Part shown: positions 22,415-35,289 of the stretch, piece by piece
Position numbering within the stretch: the stretch's first letter is position 1
How the letters are laid out: each line of letters opens with the position of its first letter
Position numbers and translations under genes: made by a program
The notes under the pieces: model-generated
The model's input: the letters and a program-made list of their open reading frames with translations, nothing else
What the model was told of the DNA's origin: nothing
Database searches by the model: none
DNA from: Paramacrobiotus metropolitanus
Lineage: Eukaryota > Tardigrada > Eutardigrada > Parachela > Macrobiotidae
Reading direction: 5' to 3'
DNA: 64,000 nt
Assembly (NCBI RefSeq): GCF_019649055.1
Contig: NW_026570298.1
Coordinates: 310,001-374,000, forward strand

Positions 22415-25400
22415 TTAGCTGGCAATGGTGGAGGGCAGGTTCTCCTCGTCGTCGCTGATGAGTCCCTCCATCCCGACGCCCGCGGAGTTGTCGGTGACGT
22501 TGAGATCCATGGCGCTGACGTCGCTGTTGACGCTGCGCTCGTGCTCCGTCTTCCCGTCGACGCGCTGGAGGAACTCGGAGACGGCCTTGGCCATCCCGCT
22601 GATCCCCAGCGCCTTCCTGGCCCAGGCCCTGGCCTCCGCCGTGTTCCCGGCCTCCAGCTGCTGTCGGGCCAAGAACAAGTAGGCCTCGCCCAGCTCCGCC
22701 GCGAAGACACTGCGATTAACGTCCTCCTTGCCTTTGACGACCACCTCCTCGCAGGCGGCGATGTAGCGCTGGAACGCGATGGCCGCCTTCGCAGCATCGC
22801 TCTTAATCAACACCCGACCCAGCTTCCCCATGGCCCCGTCCTCCTTGTCGCCGTTCTGGTACGACTGCGAAACAGAAGCACCATATCAGTGATCTGCGTT
22901 TCGTATGGCTTCCGATGACATCATGACGGCAGGTATCTTATGTTTACACTAAATGTTAAAGTAGACTGTTCATAATCATCATACAATAAAAAATCCATGC
23001 TATTTGCAAATGAAACCGTGAAACCAATCAGAGTCACAGAAATTTACTCAATAAAAGAAGAATTTCAGCAACCTTGTCATACTGTTAGAGTAACCCTGCA
23101 CTTGACAGCTTTTTTCGTACGATATGAGCTGTACGGCACTGTAGTACTGGCAAACGTTCAGCTGGCTCAGAGCCGACTTAGCTGCACTCACTCATGTGCT
23201 GCCTGCCTAGTCACAGGCAGCATGTGTGAATGGTGAATGTGCTCGTACAACGTACGTCTCTTTGAGCTGTAAAATAGCTGTCAAGGGCAGGGTTACTCTA
23301 CAGTACTCCTTTCAAAAGAAGTTAGCAAGCTAATGATTGTATAAAAATAAATGCAGTAAAACGGAAAACTAAATATCTGTAAATGTAAATTATGTAATGA
23401 CTGGCGCAAAGGCGACGTAGAAATTGATGGAAAATAACCAGGCGTACCTGCCAGTAGGCGCGAGCGGCGTCTTCCGGCTGGTTGAGCTTGACGAAGACAT
23501 CCCCGAGCGCACACCAGGGCTTGGGGTCGTGGAAGGCGTTGTCGGCTGATCGCTGGAAGTACAAAATGGCCAGCGAGTACTTCTTGTCGCTCTCGTGCAC
23601 CTTGCCCAGTCCGAACCAGGCCCTGTAATCGCGCGGGTCCACCTGCACGGCCCGCTGCAGGCAGGCCACCGCCCGCGGCTGGTTCTTCAGCTCCAGATAC
23701 TCGTGCCCCAGGAAGAGCCAGGCCTGGGCTAAATCGGGGACGGCGCGGATCGCCAGCGTCAAGTGCTCGACGGCGCGGTCGTGCTGGTCGCGCAGACCCA
23801 GGTAGTTGCCCACCGCCACGTTCGTCTCCGGCGCCAACCGGTCAATCTCGTGCAGATCGCGCGCTAAACGCGCCAGTCGCGTCTGTCAACAGACACAATC
23901 TATACAAACGACTATTTCCAGCTATTGCTGACGAGAGAATCGGTATGAAACAATTACGTATAAAAATCTCCTACCGCTCACACAAGAAAATAAGATGTAA
24001 AAAAATTTTCTTGGGTAAAATGATTGACTGTGTTTGCATAGTTTTCAAGCCGAATAGTTTGCATAAGTTTTTAACTCAAACCCGCCTGAGGTATACTGCC
24101 ACTCTTCTACGATACCACATCAAACGTGCAAATCGGTGCGATGGCCGAAAATATATTAATTTTATTTTATAATGATTAACAGTTTAACAACTTTGCACGC
24201 GTTACGGCGGCTAAGCCGGCCAGCCGCTTTACCTTTATAAAATCTCCACAACTTAAGATGAAAAAAACACGCATCTTAGCCAAAAATTATCGGTTTCCTT
24301 TGCACGGGGAAATGATCACTTGTGCTGTTTTCAATTTGCACGGCTTATTTTACCCGTAAGCTGGAGAGAACACACTGCCATTCTTCTACGATGTCACCCG
24401 AACGCTCGAATACTGCATACCTGGATTCATATTACGTATATTACTGTGGTAAGCAGTTCAGCAACACAGATTTGCGGATGTGCGGATCTCTCTGAGCAGC
24501 AATTGTATTCTATCAAGTGAGAAAAATCTGCAACCGCATAGAGCAGAAATGAATAAAAATAAAAAATAATTATAAAGAACTACAAATAAAAAATAGGTAA
24601 ACGCAGAGCCAAAAATAACTATAATACCGCAATTAATATAAACTGTAATTAATCATAAATATTATATACTACAACAACGAGCGCCACTCAGTATAATACA
24701 ATCAAATGAAGAACTTGTCCCAGTTTAAATAACATGAGAAGGGACTGTACATAATATGCTCATAGCGTTACCTCGCATAATCTCCAAACTTAAACGCTGA
24801 AACAAAAATATATATATATACTTGCTTCAAGTTGCTTGTACATACTTTTACAGGTATGTACATATGTTGGCAATTGAAGCATCATCGAACTACTTTGTAC
24901 TTTACCACTCCACTACGATATCCTTCAAAAAAAAACCAACCGGAAACGCAAGAAATAATTAAAAAAAATCCCGACTCACGACGCAGTTGTATTTTGACGA
25001 TCCCTTTTATCTTCAACCGGATCCCATTGAAGAATTTCATCTTTTTGTAAAAATCGTTTTGTAAAAATCGTTTTGTAAAGAATCGTTTTGTAAAAAAGTT
25101 TAGAGCTTTTTAATATAAGAAAATGAAAATTATAATTAATCAAGATAATACCAATTGATTAAGAAAGCCCACCCTACTTTCATTTTTGCGCTTCCATAAT
25201 GCTGTTTCAACTAATCACCCTGCTCTTTACTACGAAATCAACTGTATGTTACCGTGTTCCAGGTTTGCTGGTTGTATGAGTGGCAAAGTAAAAATAAATC
25301 TGTAAAGCTTTGATGTTCAACTATAGAAGCGCTCACTATTGGAAATCAGTCATTATGCGCTTTGATTACATTTGATTATTATTTTTAGAAAACCGTTTCC

Positions 25401-28400
25401 GTACCTAATCGTCGCGCACATACATGTAGTTGGAGTACATTACAATTTACAAAGTATTATTAACTACTGTTACTGCTATTACTTTATTGGAATATCTTTA
25501 AAATTTGATGTAACAGAATGGTTGCTGGTTTAAGACAAACTATACGGACTTCAAATACGTATACTTCGCAGTGCATTTCTTAAATAAAATTCTTAAATAA
25601 AAACGTGACTGGCTTAATGGGCTAATAAAACTCAATGAAATTTATTCAAGAATTAAACCGTTATTTAATAACGGTACTTGTCAGCGCGGACATTATTATA
25701 TTATTTTTATGTTTGTTTTTTTTATTTACGATTTAATATTATCAAGTATCATCACTGCCATTTCCTAGTCCGTTAATAACTTAATTCGTTCATTTCGCTT
25801 TTTTAGTGCTCTCCATCGTAATCTCACTGCGATTTACCACAGTATGAGAAAAATAAAACATAAAATCCCCGTGTAGTGTGACTTTGCGCACTGTTACGTC
25901 TGCACCGAGCTGCTTTCAAAACCACGTGACTTACAGCCACAACTCACTACACTACGAAAACACCTGCATGTCACCGTATTCCTCCTTATTCTCCAATAGT
26001 TGTATGATAAGCAAAGTGCAACGTACAGCTGCTCAATTTCCAGTGTTCACTTTAACTATGATCAAATTATTACAACTATAATTTTCATTAGTAGCCTTTT
26101 TAAAACAATTCTTTCCGTACCCTTTCGCCGCGCGCACCGACCACGAATTAATTCGTATTCATTTAAAATTAAGTCGAACGTACAAGTCGTGCCATATTAA
26201 ACCGCGCATACCAAATACTCTTACCATATTTATTTTATGCTGTTAGATAATTCGTAACATAATACGATTTGGTTTAATAATTGTTTTTTAATAATCTTAA
26301 AAGCATACTCGTAGTATAAACTAAAATTATATTATTCAAAAAATAGCACAAAATAACAAAAATTAAAAAAACATAGTGCTATAGATAATAACAGTCTTAA
26401 ATTTTAAAAACAGTGCGCACCTTATCGCCGTGGACGTAGAAGGACGTTGGAGTATATTATTAACTGTTATTAAATAACAAATAAAATGAAATAAATAAAA
26501 TGAAATTTTCATTTTAAAACACTAACTTTAAGATTAGATTTGATATAATTCTTATTTATTCACGGGTAGGTATTAAATAAACGCACCTTGTCGCCGCGGA
26601 CGTTTGAGTACGTTATTAACGATTGTTATTGCTATTACTATATTATTTATCTTTAAAATTAAATTTAGAGATACCGTAATTCTTAATTATTCAAGAATTA
26701 AATGAACGCACCTTATCGCCGCGGACGTCGGAGTACATTATTATTAATAATTGTTATTATTAAAAACGTCAACTTTGAAAGCAGATTCGATAAAATTCTT
26801 ATTCAGGAATTAAACAAACATACCTTGTCGCCACGAACGTATAGTACGTTGGAGTAGAAGTCCATGTCGTCCAGCCGGGCCGGATACAAATGCCGGAGCT
26901 TGTCCATGAGTTTGACGGTGTCGAGGGTGTCCTTGCGGTTGTAGGCGACGCGGGCCAGTTGGGCCAGGACGGGGGGCGTGTTGGCCAGCAAGGAGCGGCG
27001 CAGGTACTTGCAGACGCCCAGGGCCTCCTCGGTCATGTTCAGCAAGTAGTAGCAACGCCCCAGGAACAGGTCCCGCATCCAGTGGGGTCTCAACCGCGGC
27101 AGGATTAATTCCAGATCGCGCCGCGTCAAAATGCAGTCGGCCAGTTCGAACCAGAAGCACCACAGGCGCGGCTCATGAGAGATGGCCTCCATCAACTGCT
27201 CACAGGCCAAGGAATGCGAGCCCAACTGCCGCAGGATCACCGCGTATAAATACCGCATCAACGGGTCCAGTCCGCGCTGCACCAGCTCTTCTTTGATCTC
27301 ACCACGGAGATTCTGCGAAAATCGATTTCTATTGCTAATTATATTGCTAATATTTTCACGTGATTTTAAATAAACGATCGGACTAAATCACCCCGAAAAA
27401 GCACACGGTGGATTTTTCATGATTTGCAATTGTTTATTCACAATTTGCTAATTGCGTAAATACGTTAACTACTAATTAATTTCATAATTCACAATCTGCT
27501 TACATAAAAACTGCCAAATGATGCCTACGGCTTTCCCCAGAAAAATTAATCTGTTATTCGTTTCTCATCTTCCGCACGTTTCTTCAGAGTTGCTATACAA
27601 AATAACACCCGTGCGAGGAAAGCCATTTTACTACGAAATTCCACTAAAGTATGCCGATTAATGACCATAATATGGTTACTGGTTTAACGAAATAAAAAAA
27701 TTAGGAAAATAACAACGTAATAAAAAACGAAATACAACAGTATGAATGACTGACGGAAAATTTATCGCCAGAACAAAAAAGCAGCCACCAGGAAATAAAG
27801 TACTCTGTACATCGAACTACTCAAGTACATCGATTTGGAAGAAAACCATGCAAACGCCAACCAGAAATATCGAAAAAAATTAAAAACAAATTTGCATTAG
27901 TACGTAAAGTACAAGCACGAGAGCTGAAAAATCCAAAAAAAATGTCAAATATTTGGAAAAACAAACAACCAACGCTAAGAAAATTAACAGTTGAAAATTA
28001 TCACAGCAAATATAAAATCATGCTGACGCATTTAGAGGATAATCGGTAAATGTAGGATATTTTCAACTATTAAAGATGAATAAATTTTTTAAAAAACGCC
28101 AAAATTCCATTTCGTTACAATTAATACATAATTCAATTTCAGTTAAAGGCTTTTCTTCAAACCCGAGAGGGGCAACTAATAAGCCATCCCACTACGAAAC
28201 TCTCCGTCTAATTATATTAGTACACAATCACAAAAAGGCAACCGACCTGCAAATACAGCACATCGGTCTCGGCGACGGATTCAAATTCGAGGGGATGCGG
28301 GGCATTCTGGAGCCACTGCGCCTGGCCGTGGAGGTACTTGTTGAAGAAGTAGAAGAAGCGGAGCACGGGGAAGTGGCGGAACTCGCTCCTGCGCATCCGG

Positions 28401-28768
28401 GCGTATCCCATCGCTTCCCCGTACTGGAAGCGGCGCATGGCGTTGAGGATGGCGGGGTAGGCGGAGTGCTTGGCGCAGAACTTGGCCTCCCCCTGCTCGC
28501 CCTCCACGGGGCTCTTGATCCCCGCCAGCACCCCGGGGCGCAGCTTGATCTTGTGGAGGGGCCGCAGCATCTCCGCCGCCCACTTCTGCGACTGCAGCAG
28601 GCACAGGCGGGAGGAGCGCCGCATGGAGTGCAACAGGTCCGTCTTGATGTCGGCGTAGGAGGACTGCCGCAGGATTAAAGGCAGCGGGATCTCCTCCACG
28701 GAGGGGTCCCCGGGGGAGGGCAGACTCAGGCTCAGGGAGGAGGCCGAAAGGGACTTCTTCTTGCTCAT
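22415..28768 (-). CDS. CDC23: APC/C subunit CDC23 (APC8), left copy
   Basis: Four exons (28247-28768, 26824-27312, 23448-23882, 22415-22864), 631 residues, all in frame with consensus splice sites. CDC23 is a TPR scaffold subunit of the anaphase-promoting complex, the ubiquitin ligase for cyclin B and securin. Family marks: the LYVRGDK stretch before the TPR superhelix, then HEIDRLAPETNVAVGNYLGL, GHEYLELKNQPRAV, DYRAWFGLGKVHE and LGDVFVKLNQPEDA, aligning with animal CDC23 in order; vertebrate CDC23 is about 600 residues. The Ser/Leu-rich N-terminus and acidic C-terminus (ISDDEENLPSTIAS) look lineage-specific. The ATG at 28768 is chosen because upstream frame offers only GTG. An almost identical inverted copy lies at 42664-47805. 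Intron 2 is 2.9 kb and contains repeated exon-2 ends. Confidence 0.95.
23080..23305. mobile_element. TA-flanked MITE in CDC23 intron 3, left arm
   Basis: About 226 bases with near-perfect inverted ends of about 30 bases (GAGTAACCCTGC.CTTGACAG and its reverse complement), TA at each outer edge, and an internal hairpin around GCTGCCTGCCTAGTCACAGG. The short length, long TIRs and TA target duplication suit a Tc1/mariner-type MITE. The same insertion is at 46914-47138, so it predates the inverted duplication. Confidence 0.75.
26405..26850 (-). repeat. Tandem copies of the CDC23 exon 2/intron 2 junction
   Basis: Starting from the real exon end (26824) and going into intron 2, the junction sequence (reads TACGTCCGCGGCGATAAG then GTGCG on the gene strand) recurs at about 26703, 26584 and 26412, each followed by similar AT-rich sequence, with spacing of roughly 120, 120 and 170 bases. 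More degenerate traces are visible near 26120 and 25409. The right CDC23 copy has only the true junction (44324). Confidence 0.65.
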
Positions 28769-28898
28769 CTTGGAGTCGGAGGAGCGATCAGAAGGGAAAA
28801 CACCGCGTGCGACAGATAAAAAAATGGGTTGCACAGTTAACGTTCCAGGGGAAGATCAGGAGGTCTCCATGTTATGACTGCTGTCAGACGAAAATCAG

Positions 28899-30671
28899 AG
28901 CTGCAGAACCTTCCACTTTCCAGTACCCTTGCTGATTGTGTACACAACGTGATTGACGTGACTGGAATCGCTCCGAGAAAAAAGAGCCGTTCTCAACACT
29001 ATCAACATGCAGCAAAGCGAATAAATCCAAAATTTACTACCGAAAAGTACGAAGTTTCAAAGTCAGAAAACTGAAAAAGTACTGTACCTTGTACACAAAC
29101 AACAGATTCGCAAGGAACAGAAAGTGAGATTGCTTTGGTGTAAAGCTAAGTGCAGCCGGCATCCGGGGGGCGGTCGCCAATAGCGCAGACGCCAGCCGCT
29201 CCGCGTCGGCGGTGGCGCTAGCTTACCGGGCGTTTTAATCCGCTCACCGGAAGTGCGGCGTGACGTCACAACCGGAAACCGCTGCCGCAGAACACGGAGT
29301 GCACGGATTAGTCGCTTCATCCATCCGACTGATATTGATTCCGGGACAGGTATGCGACCGTACTTTTTTTCGGCCAGGAATATCAGTGGTTCCTAAAGGA
29401 CTGCATCGGTTATAAACCAGATACTGTACTTGCAAATCGTTATGCTTCGGGATATACATTTTATATGTATTGCGAATGTCTATGTAACGTTATTTTGGAT
29501 TAGAGAAAATGGACACGAGTTTGCAACAAATGTCCGTGAAGCTGATATGTTTCGGGTGTTTCTTGGCACCTAGTTTTGTACGCAAGATTTATTACAGTAG
29601 TTGTTAATTAACGTACGTGTGTTAATGTACGTTGCACACGTACACTTAACAATTAACATTTCTGCATGGGGTACTCGTACTAACTGTTAGTTGTGGCTGG
29701 TGGCTTGGTATATAAGTAGCATCCGTTGGACAATTCAGCAATCACAAATTTGTGGCTCTCATATCGGCAGTTATTCGATCGGGATGAGGTATCTTTCATG
29801 GTCCTCGTATATTTACAGTATTGTATATTTAATGTATATTTTACAAAAAAAGGCCGATAAATTCGGAAGTGCAGGTTAAATTTTCTGTCAGTTATTAATT
29901 AGTAGACGTAGACAGGTAGTGTATAGTGGCAATCGTTCACAGAGAACTTAAATATGTACTTAGTTGATGTGTAAGTACATACCTTTACATGACTGCTTCT
30001 ACCTACATTAGATAACCCGTGAATACGGCATTCTCTGCATCCTTCCACATTAGAAAACTTGATAAATGTTTTTAATCTCATATATAGATGCTTGTGTAGA
30101 AACAAGCAATTAATCGTTTAAGCAATTTTTGAGTGGTATTTGCTGCCAAATGCATGTAGCGTACGTGTATTGTACATGGTAAGGAAATTGGCGTATAACC
30201 CGTAAATTTACATTTGTCGTTGCGGAAATTACGGGACAAGCTTCTACCTCCGGCGTCCGGTACACAAATTCATATTGTGAAAGTATCCGGATCTTGCGAA
30301 AATCGTCGAACCATAATTATGCAATGTCCAGTATATGAAATAAATACTTAACATTTTATTAGTTAATATTATTATTGCGGTTAAAAAATATTATGACATC
30401 ATTAAAAGATACGCTTATAATAACGACGTTCAATAAGCACAACATCACGGCATCTCACCTGCTTAACATTAACACCAGGGCAACAAGGAAACTGCGAACA
30501 AATCGACGTACATCGGTACAAACGTTAAGTATTGACACATCCACCAGAAAAAAAATATAATTATGATTATCACATAATCCCGATATTATTCACCATCACG
30601 TACTGAATGTTGACACTGTAGTCTACTGCACCTGCACACCCTGACCCTCCCCCCTATGCTCGTTGTGGAGC
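28899..30671. promoter_or_regulatory. Upstream region between left CDC23 and the MARCH-like gene, with CRE and ETS motifs
   Basis: The divergent genes start at 28768 (minus) and 30672 (plus). A GC-rich patch at about 29155-29285 contains an ETS-type ACCGGAAGTG (29246-29255) and, six bases on, a palindromic CRE TGACGTCA (29261-29268). Such pairs are typical of housekeeping promoters. The patch is outside the duplicated arm, so it can serve the left CDC23 but not the right one. No coding region is supported in the remainder. Confidence 0.5.
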
Positions 30672-33407
30672 ATGTCCAAGGGGAGTGCGGTGAATGTACC
30701 CGGTAATGTCTATCCCGATCTGCAGTATCTAACCTCCAGCTACGACATCACCGCCCTCGCGCACCAGCCTCTCATTCCCGTGCCCGTGGCCCCCCTGGCC
30801 CCCGCGCTGCCCCCGTCGGCTGCCTCGCAGCATAGTCTGCACGGTCCCGCGGCGCCCAAGACCCGCGAGAGCGTGGTGTTCAGTGGGACGAAGATCCCGG
30901 AAAAGGTCACGCCGTCCGGGAACCCCTCACTGTTGATAGCGCTGCAGGGCGGGAAGCACAAGGACGTCCTCGATGATGATCCGCTGCTGGATCTGCCGGA
31001 GGCCGCCGCGGGCGACTGCCATTCCACGCGGAATCGGCTGACGTCCAATACGTCGCGGATGTCGGCGGCGCAGTGCCGGATATGCTTCTCCGGTAATTCG
31101 GCGTTAATCTACAGATCTTAACTGCAGTTTCTTATAACTCAAGCATTTTGTTATTTTTTTATTCCCATAGCTCGAAATTAAAACAGATAAAGCAGCGCTG
31201 GACAAATTAAAGCAAACTTTATGTAAAGCGCATTTAACTTGACCTTTAATATATAATAATTTACGAAGCGTTAACTCGACAATTCGTGTGTTAAATAATC
31301 AATCCTACACATTTCTAATACTAAAGGATCGAGGCTGACCAATAAAGGAATACTGCGCTGTTAACAATTCTCGATTTTATTCACAGGTGCGTTATGAAAT
31401 GCCATTATTTTAATTTTGTTGTAAATAAGGCTATGTGACTTTTTTCTGTCTTTTTTTTGTTGCGATAATTCTGTATCCTGACACGTAAAATAATTATTAC
31501 GTGGACTGCATATAAAGGAATGTGCAGAACGTAGACGTGACCTTTGCGGCGCGCGGTATATTTCGTCAACCGTTTTTCTGTTATTCACAGCATCCGGGGA
31601 TAATCTGGCCACCGGCAACACCCCGATCCTGGTGCATCCGTGCGCCTGCGATGGCAGTATCCGTTTCTGTCATCCCGAGTGTCTCCTGCAGTGGGTGCGG
31701 CAGAGCGGTTCCTTCGTGTGTGAACTGTGCAAGACGCGCTACCGTATCAAACGGAGCGGCCTCAAGCGTTGTACACAGGTGAATTATAGAAACCAGATTA
31801 CAATTCCTACCAGTTAATCACACCAAATATTAATATAGAAAAATCAGTGACGAACATGGCAATATGGAAAAAAAATATTACTATTGAAAGACTCCAAATT
31901 TTTATATGTACGGTGTAAATAATGTATATTTGGCTCGTAAAGTTATTCAAATTAAACGGCACTTCAAGACAAGTTCAAGTATTTAGAAATGATAGAGCCG
32001 TCACACTACGATTGGCTACTATTCGCAGTAGACATGCTATCACAAGCATAATTTTTTTGCACATGCAAAAAAATACGATAAAATACAATAACAGGCATTT
32101 TATAGTTTTATTGCCAAAAATTAATGTATCACATATAACGCGGAACATAAAGCAACGCTAAACTGCGACGGGCCTTATTATTAATTTATTACTTAACAAC
32201 TGCATCATCAGATAAATAAAAGATTAACAAAATGTGATAAGTCATAAGCGCATAATATGTGCTTATGGCGTATTTAAATTATATTGTATCAACGTCTAAT
32301 AAACAAGTATATTGTATGTACAGCAAGTGCTGATTCCATGTGAATATTGCACCGTTGATCGCACTCTGGACACTTTCACAATATGGGACTGGCGTACCGG
32401 ACCCTACAGACACGGTATTCTTTGCGCTGTTCTACATTAAAAAACTTGATAATTTTTTATTATTCGCATGCAGAAACTTGTATAAAAACACTGCTTATCA
32501 TGTAACCAATTTTTAAAAGTTTTTGTCATGTGGAACAACACAGAGGATACCGTGTCTCTGGTGTCCGGTACGCGAATCCACATTAAAACAATGTCCGGAA
32601 TGTTAACAACATCGTTAAGGGAAGTGGCCTGGTACATATAGTACCAAATTCTTGTACACGGGCGAAAACTTCCCTTTCGCGCACTCCCAAGCACTTCTTT
32701 GCTTTGTTTTATGACATTCTATAGCCAGATGATTTGTACACACATTCGTAAAAAAATCTTTTGTGCGCGCAACATCCGGTTCGGGAGTTATAGCTGTTAG
32801 ACAATTCCAAAAAGTATAAAGGCATTCCGGTGTATCAGAAATAACCTCGCTTAATTACGTGCTGCATGTCATATTGTAGTGGCGTATGCCGGCGACGGAC
32901 TCCATCGACTGGATCCACATGGTCATCTTCTTCTTCTCCGTGGCCTTCATCGTCGGCTCCATCGTCTGGATGACGTGGCTGGGATTGGGCCAGCGCCTCG
33001 TCCACCCGGCCGCCGAAGCCGTCATGGTCAACTACCGCGCCCACGAAGCGGCCGCTCCCCCGGACGCCGGTGTCGCCTCCCCCACGGTCTCGGCGCTGGG
33101 CGACTTCATGGTGCCGGCCTTCATCCTGTACAGTATCATCGACGTCCTCTTCCTCTTCATCGCCGGCATGGAGCTGGTCTTCACCATCACGCCACTGCTG
33201 CGCAAATGGTACCGGATGAACCAGAAACTGATTATCGAGAATCATGATGTGCATGTCACGCACTCGTTGCCGCGCTATGTTAACGCCAATATGATTGCGG
33301 CGTCGGCGAACGGGGATGGGAATCATGTCCTGGGTGTCCAGGCGTCTATACCGTGTGTTAATGAAGAACGCGAGCGCATGGTACAAGAACATAACAACAT
33401 GCTGTGA
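30672..33407 (+). CDS. MARCH-family membrane-bound RING-CH E3 ubiquitin ligase
   Basis: Three exons (30672-31092, 31591-31778, 32880-33407) give 378 residues. The RING-CH (C4HC3) finger spans the exon 1/2 junction: CRIC, then CAC, seven residues, H, PEC, 12 residues and CELC, exactly the C-x-C-x7-H-x2-C spacing of MARCH ligases. Exon 3 begins WRMP after a TTGTAG acceptor and supplies two hydrophobic helices (MVIFFFSVAFIVGSIVWMTW and PAFILYSIIDVLFLFIAGM), as in MARCH proteins, which ubiquitinate membrane cargo for endocytosis. The Pro/Ala-rich N-terminal 130 residues are not conserved that I can tell. ATG 30672 is the first in the frame. Intron 2 holds half a fold-back MITE. Which MARCH subtype it is cannot be told by eye. 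Confidence 0.88.
32614..32820. mobile_element. Half copy of the fold-back MITE in MARCH intron 2
   Basis: Same order of landmarks as the left arm of 39399-40084: GGTACAT..TAGTACCAAATT, TCGCGCACTCCCAAGCACTT, TAGCCA.A.GATT and GCGCGCAACATCCGGTTCGG. Only one arm is present. Confidence 0.7.
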
Positions 33408-34351
33408 TTCGATATCGTGTAATATGCCCTAACAGATATTAATGCGCAGATGACCTTTAGGAAATATTTAAAAGCGCACGTAGTACTGTACATACAGAGT
33501 ACATGTAGAGCGCCACTCAGATACCGCTCCACTAAATTTTACGGCGGCGTACTATGTAACTTAAGAAATTAAGAAAACCGCGCATTCTAAAAAAATATTA
33601 ATTAAATTTAATAATGCATATTACAATGTATTAATTTTTCCTTTACTAAAAACTATTAACTTGGTTTTAACAATTATTACCTTGAGTGGTCCGATTTAAC
33701 ATTATCAAGTTACTGTCAAACTTAGTTGTCGAATTATTTCAACTACAATCGGCCAGACCAATAAATATTAAAGTAACTTCGGTATTTTAAGAAAACCTGG
33801 AATTTATTTCGATTAAAGCACCAAACGAAACTACTTACGGATATTCGTGGAAACGAATATCCGTACGAGCATTTATTAGTTGTTAACTTGTTTATAGTAG
33901 TAACTGAATTCCAGGAATAAATCAGGTCATAAAGAAAACGGTTAAATAAACTGCCTGGTGAAAAATAAAAATCAAACTGCCCGAAACTATCTGGCGCATT
34001 TAAAAACAGACGACCGTATAAAAAACAAACAGAAAATAATCAGTGTGTAAAAGTACTAGTATGTACAGTACATACACGCGACGTGTTATCCTGATCATGC
34101 ATCGTTAAATTCCGTACTGCTTTGGGCGATCAGGTTACGATGGTACTGTTCTACGATTGCCGACGTTGGCATCTCTATTGCATTCGCTGTACATAGACAC
34201 TCCGACACAGTAATAAACCACCCACAACACACAAGAAACCCCGTCAAAAATAAAAAAAAACTTCAAAAATATATTTCCAATCAACCCCTTCCCAACCACA
34301 CCTCTGACCACATCCTACCGGTAAAACAACAGTTTCATACGTCGAATCATC
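33408..34351. other. Convergent intergenic region with one perfect hairpin
   Basis: No gene. Perfect 12-bp stem TACGGATATTCG / CGAATATCCGTA at 33836-33847 and 33854-33865 with a six-base loop; role unknown. Confidence 0.5.
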
Positions 34352-34753
34352 TCATAAAAACTTCAATTTCTCCCTGACCGCCGTCTCCTCGGCGCGCGAC
34401 GCATTACAGCACCAGTAGGCCAGCTGCGAGCACCGGCAGTCCCACGCCACCGAATCCACGACACTCCGCGCCGCACTGACCACCGGGAAGGTCGGCGGGG
34501 TCCGCGGGAGCGGCGGCGCCGGTCGCCCGCCCTCGGCGGACAGTTTCAGCGGGTGGAGGTGGTACGGCGGGTTGATCACCAACTGCGTGATGCTGATGAG
34601 GAGGAAGAAGACGAGCGCGGTGATCTGGCGGTCCAGCTTGAAGAGAGTAGCACAGGAACGCGGGATACTGCAGGATGTCAGCGAGTACACCAGGCTGCGG
34701 TACAGACGGCGCGCCCGCGGCGACACCGTCACTTCGTACATGTACAGCTTCAT
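34352..34753 (-). CDS. Unknown single-helix membrane protein
   Basis: GC-rich open frame of 133 residues starting MKLYMYEVTVSPRARRLYRS and ending in TGA at 34352. It has a Cys/Ser-rich stretch, one clear hydrophobic helix (ITALVFFLLISITQLVI), a Pro-rich linker and a Cys-rich C-terminal part (DCRCSQLAYWCCN). The base composition matches neighbouring real exons and not the AT-rich background, which is the main reason to accept it. The ATG at 34753 is preferred over an upstream GTG. I do not recognise a family; it could also be the last exon of a longer gene. Confidence 0.55.
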   Translation of the reverse strand: MKLYMYEVTVSPRARRLYRSLVYSLTSCSIPRSCATLFKLDRQITALVFFLLISITQLVINPPYHLHPLKLSAEGGRPAPPLPRTPPTFPVVSAARSVVDSVAWDCRCSQLAYWCCNASRAEETAVREKLKFL

Positions 34754-35289
34754 TATATGATTCCCCGGAATTTTTTCAATAATTGTCACGGTAAATAATT
34801 TTTTACAACAGCAAAATCCTTCTCACTGAGTACCACAAAGCGAAGAATATATTTTACTGGGAAAATTACGATATTTAATAAAACAAATACACATACCAGG
34901 ATTTATTAAGATTCAGGAAGAAAGTAATACAAATCACTGCGCTGGTAAATTAGTACAGTTTTCATGCTGTCCCGACCACGTTACTAAGCAAACACTCAGA
35001 CGAAAATATTTGGAAACATATTTGTGAATTAAATAAATACAGTAAAACTCGGAAAAAATATCTAAAATTAAGCAAATAATTTTTATTTAATTGAAAGTAG
35101 GTAGGTAAAACAGTAAAATAAACGCTGAATTATAACCAGCCAAAGCAGCGATCACATTAAGACAGGCAGAAGACAAACCGAAGCATCACAATGCCAAGTA
35201 AGGATTATTATTTTAATTTATTGCTAATAAATATGGCGATTTAAAAATACTGATGCCAAGCGTCGGGATGAAGTGGCTGATTCAGCGCA

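Larger units (their letters stand above)
22270..28898. repeat. Left arm of large inverted duplication
   Basis: Matches 42534-47945 in reverse complement. The inner edge is sharp: the shared CTGATTTTCG ends at 28898 here and starts at 42534 on the right. The outer part runs past the stop codon; a shared 3' flank (AGC.TT..AGCCATGTA...ATCGGTCAGTTTGTG) reaches about 22270, interrupted by a short non-matching stretch right after the stop. Confidence 0.9.

Noticed and set aside
22399-22918. Overlapping frames rich in Arg/Ser/Pro or Leu/Pro across CDC23 exon 4
   Set aside because: Shadow frames of a GC-rich exon on both strands; also present in the right copy only because the DNA is the same.
28076-28678. 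Long plus-strand open frame opposite CDC23 exon 1 (and the matching one at 42754-43137)
   Set aside because: Antisense of a GC-rich coding exon; its Val/Glu/Leu/Gly-rich product has no domain and the other strand is unambiguously CDC23.
32835-33392. 185-residue minus-strand frame rich in Asp/Glu/Arg
   Set aside because: Antisense of MARCH exon 3, which has clear membrane helices and splice continuity with the RING-CH exons.
33836-33865. Perfect hairpin as a histone mRNA 3' stem-loop
   Set aside because: The stem is 12 bp and lacks the conserved histone stem-loop sequence and flanks; no histone gene is nearby.
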